Origin: Labyrinthula sp. Ha
Taxonomy: Eukaryota > Sar > Bigyra > Labyrinthulida > Labyrinthulaceae
DNA length: 64,000 bases
Reading direction: 5' to 3'
Assembly: GCA_015227615.1 (NCBI GenBank)
Contig: JAALGZ010000002.1
Coordinates: 2,356,001 to 2,420,000 of the forward strand
This document shows positions 56,724 to 64,000 of the stretch, piece after piece (position 1 is the stretch's first letter; each line of letters starts with the position of its first letter). Position numbers and translations under genes: made by a program. The notes beneath the pieces are model-generated. The model ran no database searches, was not told where the DNA came from, and worked only from the letters and a program-made list of their open reading frames with translations.

Positions 56724-57723
56724 TTATAGCAACGGCTGGAATAAATTATTATTTGTTTCTTGCGCCGTCATGTATATTAGTACTCTTGAAGCCTCTAATC
56801 TCTTCACTTTTACTTTTCCAACCAAAAATTTTTCATTCATTACCAAATACACAGTTTTTTCTGGAGTATTACTTTTTATTTTATTACGTTCAACTAATCT
56901 CCAAAGAATAAAGTAATCAACAGCTGAATAAAAAACGTCACATAAGTGAAAATCTTTCTTTTCGACAACCTGCCATTCAGAAAATATTTTCATTATCTGA
57001 AATGTATCGGTATTAACTACAAAACTTAAACTGCATGCTAAATATTTATTAAATGAAATAATGTACTTGGTTTGTTTTCACATATTTTATCTGTCTTATT
57101 TTTTTGTTGTAATGCATATAATAAAGCAGCTGGATTAAACCAAAACCCAAAGCAACCAAAAGTTTCTGTTTTGAGTTTGAACTCTTCAAAAGAGATTCCA
57201 ATATAAGAAGCTAAGAGTTTTTGAAAGCACTCAATAGTTAGAGTTTTCTAAATATTAAATAAGAGGAAAAAAATAATACAGAGGTTTTAATAACTTTAGA
57301 CTCAGCGTTGGATTCCTTTTCATGAAACCCATAAGGTTTAAAAAATTTCTTCCGCATAATTTTTATATTCTTGAAGTTTGCTTTTTCCTTAATTTGAAAA
57401 CATGAGTTAAAAGGATGTTTATCTTCAAGTAGGACTTTACGAATTTGTGATAATAAATTGGCTTCAACATCAGCTGGAAAAGGTTTTCTTGAATCAGCTC
57501 CTCTTAAATGTGCTGTTACTACTCTTTGAAAAGATTCTTCTGGATGTTTTAAACAAGAAACACGAGTTTTAACCCAAAACTCAAAACACTCTTTAGAAAC
57601 AATCTTTTGATCAACAAATTTCTATAAATTATAACTATAATAAACAAATACTTGAATCTTATTTCTATAAATAAAGTGTTCAAACACCTGATAAGAAGTA
57701 AGTGCAACTTCAGAAGGTATCAT
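56724..57723 (-). CDS. Paralogue of the unrecognised gene at 254-1397, four exons
   Basis: Exons 57652-57723, 57280-57621, 57067-57247 and 56724-57037 splice to 302 aa. Introns are 57622-57651 (30 nt), 57248-57279 (32 nt) and 57038-57066 (29 nt). Every junction keeps the frame, and the product matches the first family member along its length: LTSYQVFEHFIYR, VSKECFEFWVKTR, TAHLRGADSRKPFPADVEAN, KPYGFHE, and FGFWFNPAALLYAL. The intron after PYGFHE and the one near codon 25 are shared. The 77-nt intron of the other copy is absent here, and the third intron here is absent there. Identity is modest, so the duplication is old. Function unknown; the C-terminal half may be PAS-like. Confidence 0.75.
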
Positions 57724-60700
57724 TAGTTTTGTCCAAATCGATTATTTTCTTTACAGTTCACTATGTTATAAAGAGCAAACCATCTTCTGTCAAGAATAGA
57801 GAAGTTGGAATAGCTAGGTGTAAACAACTATTGTGTTAGTTCGCGAATCCCTCCACTTTTTGCCTCATATTTATAAACTTACTATTAAATTACCAGCGTT
57901 TATCAGTGTATATTTTACTTTCTTACTGTTTACTTGTGCACATAGCTTCAACAACTTCTTATCTAGCGGTTTCGAAAAGAACGTTTTGCGCTATTTCTTT
58001 ACTTCTGAGTCCGGTTCTATTTTGTATTTTCGTTTCAGGTTGTTTTGTGTGCTAGGACCACCCTACGTATTTTTATATCTGGAATACGTTTGTACAACGA
58101 TTTTATAATTTGTTCCGGGCGCAGTAATTTGTAGGGTGTGTTGGTACATCTGTACAATGTAACTCCCAGGAGATATAGTAGTGATAATTTATATACTGTG
58201 TCTTCGTAAGTTAGAGTAATAGAATATTTGCGGGGACATTTATTCTATTATATTGAAATGCCCAAGTGATTGACCAGTATATAGCTTCTATATAGAAGTA
58301 TATAATTTACCTATAATTTATCTTGGAGATATATTATGACCAAAAATCCTCTTATTATGACTAGGTACCCATTTTTACACAACTTAAAAATTTCTTTGCA
58401 ATACTGTTATCTAAAGAGTTTTGGAGCTTACACAAGAATAAAAGTATAATACTCTCAACACTGAGATGCAGAATGTCTTGCTCTTTCAGTACTTATATTT
58501 TCTTTATAGTTAAAAGAAATGTTAGTTTATAAGAACATCCTTACAGACTGTAACTATCAGCTTAGTTTGCTTTACACTACCATGTGAAAAGATTTCTTTG
58601 GGGTTTTGTAGGTGAAATGTACTTTTCTGATAGGTATTTGGGCCAACATACACTCATTCCGCATATTTAGCTTAAGTCCATAGGTGCATTTTTAATTTCT
58701 TTGTGCTGCTGGTTTACCCTTCCATTTATTGTGACTCCGTAAGTCAGTAACTTTTTGAAACTCTGGTTAGCTCATATCCTACCAAAATCAGACAGGATTC
58801 CTTTAATTACTTCTTAGAATATACAAGTACGAAGCTCAAGTATATCTAATTTTATATCTGCAATGTTAAACTATTTAAAGGAATGTAAACCTATTTACTA
58901 ACGAAAGATAAAGCGTTTTGCGAACCAACGATTACCAAAGTCTCAACTCCATATTGTGGTGGGATGTTATTTGACTGAGTGGATGCTTCAGACTTAGAGA
59001 AAACAATACTATAAAGTAAAGCTTTCTTCAGCTTTTTAAGCTCATATCTCACTTTCCCAGCAGTAATTAAACCTTTTCTTAGAGCTGTTTGTAATATCTG
59101 TTCATAATATGTAAAATAACTATATTTTCCTCAGTAGGACAGCTTGAGGAAGAGGCAGAGAAAAAATACAACAGATTGAAACCCTTTAAGGGACACTTAA
59201 ATCTTGTTTTGAACCTGGAACTCTACGAAAAGAACTCTTATGCTTAGAAGAGAAAAGCTAAATGCACCAAGCTATGCTCCTATCCCAAAGCTAGGACCAC
59301 AGGAACTGGTTTTACTCAATACAGCAACCTGGTAGTACATAAATGTCCTGGAGCAGTATTTGATGAATAGCTGTTACTGTGATGAGATAATAAATACGAT
59401 ATTCTCTTGCCATACATTCAGTAACCTTTCTTTGGTGCAGGATTGTATCCTCTGGAATAGCAGAAAAGAATCTGACCTTTTGAATTTCACCTTCAATTTG
59501 CAAACCTCATATAAGATGGATAGAATATTCATAGGTGATGGAACTTGTTACTAGTTGCTTAAAGTCAGAAAGAGACAAATTTTACCAGTTTATAAATATG
59601 AAATGGACGGGTAATATGGCCAACGGAAGCTAATTCTTACCCTTAAGTGGCTGAAACCCTTTTGGTTTGAGAATTAACTCATACACACTGCCAGTGCCCC
59701 ACAGACCAGACATTCATATGCTGAATATGTCTCACAAAATAAATATTGTGGTTGATTTACGTAAATATCCTTTGGCTTTGTTATTAGCTGGCTCTAATAT
59801 AAGTTTGGCAAAAAGTTGTGGTCGAAGAATATTTGAATATTAGTTAGCATGAGCCCTTTGTACCACCACCGCCTTGGAAGTTAAACGGTGAATAAATTCC
59901 ATGCATTTGCCGTAACAGGTTCATCTCCAGAATGCTACATTGGTAGTAGCTTCTGTGCACAAATCTTTGACCTATGGACTACATTTAGCATCGAATTTTC
60001 CTTTTTCCAACTTGTTCCTTATGTGTTTTAAGTCAAGGTGGTTCTCTATACAAACACATTATATTAACTTCGCAGAAGCATTAAATTTTGAGGAAAATTT
60101 CCATGCACTCCGTATTGGTCATATATGTTTTTCTTGCATATTTTGCTACATGGATTACCTATATTTGCAATCATGTTGTCCATTTTGCACGAATCTTCAA
60201 CTAACGTAATTTCTCCATTGCAAGTGGACATCGGTCCTGGTGAAATTTATGAACACTTATTTGATAAATTTCTTGATTCTGATTAGCAATAAGAAAAATA
60301 TTACCGGAAATTCATTAATAAACTATCAATAAATCAAATCAGATCCTTAAATGAAAGAATTCTACATATTCTTCCTATTGCACATATATATTAAACTTTT
60401 CAATTAGCTTTATCATCTCTTTGAATACATGGTTTTGGATTAAGCCTGTAAGTCCAGGTCTTTATACTCTCGGTCTCTTCATCATTCTGAAATTAAGGTT
60501 ACATAAGCTTCCGTTATTTCAGGTGTCCAACATCTATGCTATAGCTGAATGCTATGGTATGAAAGATAGCTCTGTGAGCTTTCTAGTTTAGGCTCATTTT
60601 CAGTTATCAATCATACAAATACAAATTTCATACCTTTTTATTTAGGCACTCCTCCTATGAGTGACTCAATCTTACAAACCAATGTCTTAGCTAAGAAAAC

Positions 60701-62544
60701 GCGATGTAAGTTCCTTGGGCAATAAAAAGTATAATGAAGGAAATATACTCGAATTGTCCAATTGCTTTCGCGAATGATGACCTTACTCGAAAAGTCGTTT
60801 ACTTCTAGGTGTGTAGTGAATTCATGAAGGAATTTTTCCTAATCCATAGAGGTTGAGGGAGTAAGTGTGTGCTAGAAAATGATTTTCGTCCAGTAAGAGC
60901 GCGGGTATATATTCAAAAGGACAACCTTAGAGTACTATTTTATTAAGACCAAAATCTTAGTAAAGCCATTTACGGTACAACATGTTTTGTAAGTCAGAGG
61001 AAGATGCTCTCTTACAATTTATTGGCCAAACTCCACAAATATAAAGGTTTTTCAAATACTAAAAACTTTCCTACATTTTGAGTTGTTATTTTGGACTAAA
61101 CAAGAAGCTCACTTACATGTATTGAGCTCACTACCGGTGTAAGAACAAAAAGGCTACAGAGCTAAATGGGTAAGTTACAAGTAGACAGTATTTCTGTTCT
61201 TAATACCTCTGTCTATTTGTGAAATTAAAAGCGTAATCTAAACAATCTAGGCTCCTTTTACTAAAGTTTTACTTAGAGTATTAAACTGGAGCCTTAGGCT
61301 TAAAATAGAGAACCTTGCTTCGTGTCTTTTAGTTCTGTAACCTCTACCAATCATCGCACTAGTATTCGATATTTCCCGTGGCCATTAAGATTAAAATGTC
61401 TTTAACTTAAATAACCTCGAATTACTATTAATAATCTTAAAAGGTCATTAGTCTAGTATTCGAAACTTTGGGATTTTCTTTGTCATAAGATACGAATCTC
61501 TTGTTCTTAAGTAAAATTATCTTACTGCTCCAATTGAGGATCCAAACAATAGAAAAAAATTGTCAGAGAATTTGGCACAACAGAGATTTAGTGATTAAAC
61601 CAGAAATCAAAATAAGTAACACGTTTTTTTAGATGGTAGTAAAAATTTTCAAGCTAGTTAGACTGATTAACTGTACCAAGAGCAATAAAATTCATTGGTT
61701 GGTAAAAGGTGTAATTGCACTTCACAGAAGTTTTGGAGGGAAGTTAGGATAGAATTTTCAAGTTGTCTTTATTGCTTACTAGAATAATAGCCACCACTAA
61801 GTGGCTATAGCTGCGGCACTTGAACAAGAGGTCTGGTTTCCTTGGAACGATATTTTATGAGTAGTGAAGTAGGTGGATGAAAAATTAGTTTAAGGAAAAC
61901 AAACTATTAATAGCTTCTTGCCAACATTATTCTACGAAATTTTTTTTTCTGAAGATTTTGCTACTGCTGTCCTAACCTACAGACAACTTCGGATGAGTAC
62001 TGTACCCTATCTATATAACAAAAATTGTAGATCTGATTCTGTTTCTCTAAGATAGAACAGCAAGCAATACTCAAAGTAATACTACAACTTTTGCTCTTAA
62101 AAAGATATTCAGGTTTTTATCCTCTGTACAACTATTCATTATCATAAAAAAAAATATATTCTAATTGGATATTTATATAAATATTATAAAACTTTGTCAA
62201 ACCTTATTTCCTTGCTTATGTCAATAGTATATTTTCCATTGGTCAGACTTTTTCTACTTAGACTCCTTACAGTTGAGCAGAAATTTAACACAATATGAAT
62301 ATATTCGCTATCCCCCAATTTCAAAATAAATATGATACACATAATTTTTGTGCATTAAAATTACTTTCTTACAAATTCTATCTATATATTCAATTACAGA
62401 GATATTTTTTGTTCATGAACGTTGTTCAGGATTGTGTATATTTATATAGGTTGAACAGAATGTCTGGAAAAGAAGAAGTTACCCATATGAGAACCAAAAA
62501 ATATTCATAAGTGTAAATAACCGGTGTTGTGAGCACGAACAGAA
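57724..62544. other. 4.8-kb gene-free region
   Basis: No supported gene or RNA. A possible copia protease-like block occurs near 59.14-59.5 kb (minus). A stretch at 60265-60300 resembles 1950-1985 (TGATTCTGATTA and CAATAAGA blocks), perhaps an ancient dispersed repeat. Confidence 0.5.
59140..59503 (-). mobile_element. Possible Ty1/copia protease-region remnant
   Basis: A VPGSKQDLSV block on the minus strand near 59.2 kb resembles the copia YVPGLKxNLLSV segment. Its DNA shares about 19 nearly identical bases with the VPGSK block near 6.85 kb, which suggests two copies of one old family. Many breaks; boundaries unknown. Confidence 0.2.
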
Positions 62545-63338
62545 ATGAACCTGCCAAAAGACAACACTCCAAAATCATTTTTTCAAGATGGTACCCTGGA
62601 TAGTGGACGTTTTTCTTCTGTTAGTAGTTTCACGGAGACTGAAGTATCTCCATCGTCTCCAACAATACTCCCTTTTGACGCACCAGTTGCCGATCCACGG
62701 AAAACTTTCAAATCAAGTAAAAATATACTTTTGTATTATATTAAGGGGATACTATTGCTCTAAATTTTGAACGAACCAAGGCAATGAAAGAATATAAAGA
62801 AACCCCACAGTATGTTCAGTTCAAAACAGAGTTGGATGGAAGAGATACAGATTATGCAATAGCAGTACAGCAAGATTATGTGTTAAAACATATGGAAGTT
62901 AAACCAGAAGAAAAAAAAACATTTTTAATACCAAAAAAACAAAGCTCTATAATATTTTTGATGTTTGTTATTATTGCTACGTCTACAGGACTTATTCTCT
63001 CTGTTCAAGGTGCACAAAATGTAAATGAACAAGTTGGTGAAGAAGATATTTTAATCAATCTAGGTTTTGATGAACTTGATGCACTTTGTGCAACTCGACC
63101 AAATGAAAATAGAGGTTCAATTTGTTTGAATGAAACAATCTTTGTTAAATGTAGTGAAGGAGAACTTGAAACAGAAGCTGAAGATGAAATACAGTTTTTT
63201 TCTTGTTCAAGTTTGAGAGAAGATAATCCTGATATTGGAAATTGTCTTTGTGAATTTGGTGTTGTTTTAGCTGATTCAAGTCCTTGTGAAGGTGATATAG
63301 AAAATGACCTTGATGATTGCGAATTAGCTCCAGAATAG
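62545..63338 (+). CDS. Acidic type II membrane protein with eight-cysteine ectodomain
   Basis: Exon 1 62545-62716, intron 62717-62745 (29 nt), exon 2 62746-63338; 254 aa. The N-terminal 125 residues are polar with a Ser-rich start (FSSVSSFTETEVSPSSP). A membrane helix follows (SSIIFLMFVIIATSTGLILSV), preceded by lysines, so the C-terminus should be outside or luminal. The ectodomain is very acidic and has eight Cys (in LCATRP, SICLN, VKCSE, FSCSS, NCLCEF, SPCEG, DDCEL), enough for four disulfides. I recognise no family. The layout (short tail, single helix, secreted part) is the same as in the metalloprotease at 31987-33287, but no sequence kinship is evident. It converges on the GNAT gene with 37 bp between stops. 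Confidence 0.7.
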
Positions 63339-63375
63339 TAAATACGTAGAAATTATATTAGTTGTTCATATAAAA

Positions 63376-63918
63376 TTAGAAAGTTTTTTTCATCTCTATC
63401 AAACCAATTTGTTCTCCTTTGACTTCTTTCACATATCTTTTAGTTTCTGTAAATCCGTGCTTTAAATAAAACTGTTCTCCAGCAAGTGTGCTGGTAAGTA
63501 CAAAGCCTTTGAATCCCTCTTTATTAGCATCCTGTGTACTTCGTTCAATCAAAAGTTTTGCTACACCTTTTCTTTTGAACTGAGGATTCGTGTACATTGC
63601 TCTTATGTTTGCATACTCTTTACTTGGATCAAGGAGTTCTAACTGCTCAACACTATGGGAAACAGATCTTCCATACTTAGCTTTTCTCTTTCCCCATCCA
63701 CCACATCCTGCTATTTTATTTGAAACAATATCAAAAGCAACATAATAAGTGCCATCTTCTATTAAGGTTCGATCTAGTCCCATGATTTCCTTCGAGGCTT
63801 GTATTTGTTTTAAAGAAAGAAAGTCTTCCTGGAGTATTTCGATTGAAGCTTTCATTACTTGCTCTATTTGCTCTACATCGTTTACTGTCGCTAGTCTCAC
63901 TTTAAACTGAGAATTCAT
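63376..63918 (-). CDS. GNAT-family N-acetyltransferase
   Basis: 180 aa, single exon, no targeting peptide. The acetyl-CoA site is seen in FKRKGVAKLLIERS (motif A, R/QxxGxG/A type, about residues 114-127). It follows ANIRAMYTNPQ and precedes GFVLTSTLAGEQFYLKHGFTE, whose YxKxGF ending is the standard motif B of the family. The N-terminus VRLATVNDVEQIEQVM is also typical. Small stand-alone GNATs of this kind are common in bacteria, so a transferred origin is possible, though base use matches its neighbours. Substrate unknown. Confidence 0.9.
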   Translation of the reverse strand: MNSQFKVRLATVNDVEQIEQVMKASIEILQEDFLSLKQIQASKEIMGLDRTLIEDGTYYVAFDIVSNKIAGCGGWGKRKAKYGRSVSHSVEQLELLDPSKEYANIRAMYTNPQFKRKGVAKLLIERSTQDANKEGFKGFVLTSTLAGEQFYLKHGFTETKRYVKEVKGEQIGLIEMKKTF

Positions 63919-64000
63919 TTATGGTTTACAGTTGCTAGTTTTTAAAGTCAATCTCTTTATGTTTTTATTATTCTATTCCTATTTCGCTGATATTCTTTGA

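Noticed and set aside
1950-60300. Similar TGATTCTGATTA...CAATAAGA blocks near 1950, 60270 and (weaker) 29990
   Set aside because: Match is short and gapped; not enough to define a repeat by eye.
1-64000. CRISPR arrays, rRNA genes, bacterial operons
   Set aside because: None seen; the spliced genes and the nuclear-type gene set show that the window is eukaryotic.

Overview
The window is nuclear DNA of a microbial eukaryote, AT-rich, with typical eukaryotic genes: a CPSF2 subunit of the mRNA cleavage machinery, a DMAP1/SWC4 chromatin protein, a PRMT3-like arginine methyltransferase, a DHHC palmitoyltransferase and a nuclear tRNA-Pro. Its most distinctive trait is minute spliceosomal introns. 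Of 14 introns I could place by protein continuity, 13 are 28-34 nt and one is 77 nt. The NDK-like protein, the leishmanolysin-like proteases and a START/M96-like protein point towards a stramenopile or another protist/algal lineage, but I cannot name the organism. TAA, TAG and TGA are all used as stops.

Layout: genes sit in a few very tight islands separated by 3-10 kb deserts. Island 1 (1-1397, minus) holds the 5' end of an unknown gene and a four-exon gene of an unrecognised family. A 9.5 kb desert follows, then an isolated 887-aa protein (10926-13589). Island 2 (16930-23238) carries a nucleotide-sugar transporter, a divergent pair (coiled-coil protein and small basic protein), PRMT3-like and DMAP1; the last two converge with no base between their stop codons. 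At 24080-25381 and 31987-33287 lie a broken and an apparently intact copy of a membrane-anchored leishmanolysin-like metalloprotease. A hAT DNA transposon with perfect 8-bp target duplication sits at 34432-36547. Island 3 (40880-45250) has an unknown acidic protein, a lipoate/biotin ligase-like protein and CPSF2, the last interrupted by an in-frame TGA at a conserved Trp. Island 4 (48778-51432) has tRNA-Pro, a mitochondrial NDK-like protein and a Swf1/ZDHHC4-like palmitoyltransferase. Island 5 (55598-57723) has the START/M96-like protein converging on a full-length paralogue of the unrecognised gene in island 1. Island 6 (62545-63918) has an acidic type II membrane protein and a GNAT acetyltransferase.

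Neighbours are mostly divergent with 45-105 bp between starts, or convergent with 0-61 bp between stops, so promoters are shared and 3' ends must overlap. The deserts hold no recognisable genes. They contain faint, very old Ty1/copia-like remains and one tRNA-derived SINE-like insert with a 12-bp target duplication. The genes do not form one pathway; several act in nuclear gene expression (CPSF2, DMAP1, PRMT3-like).
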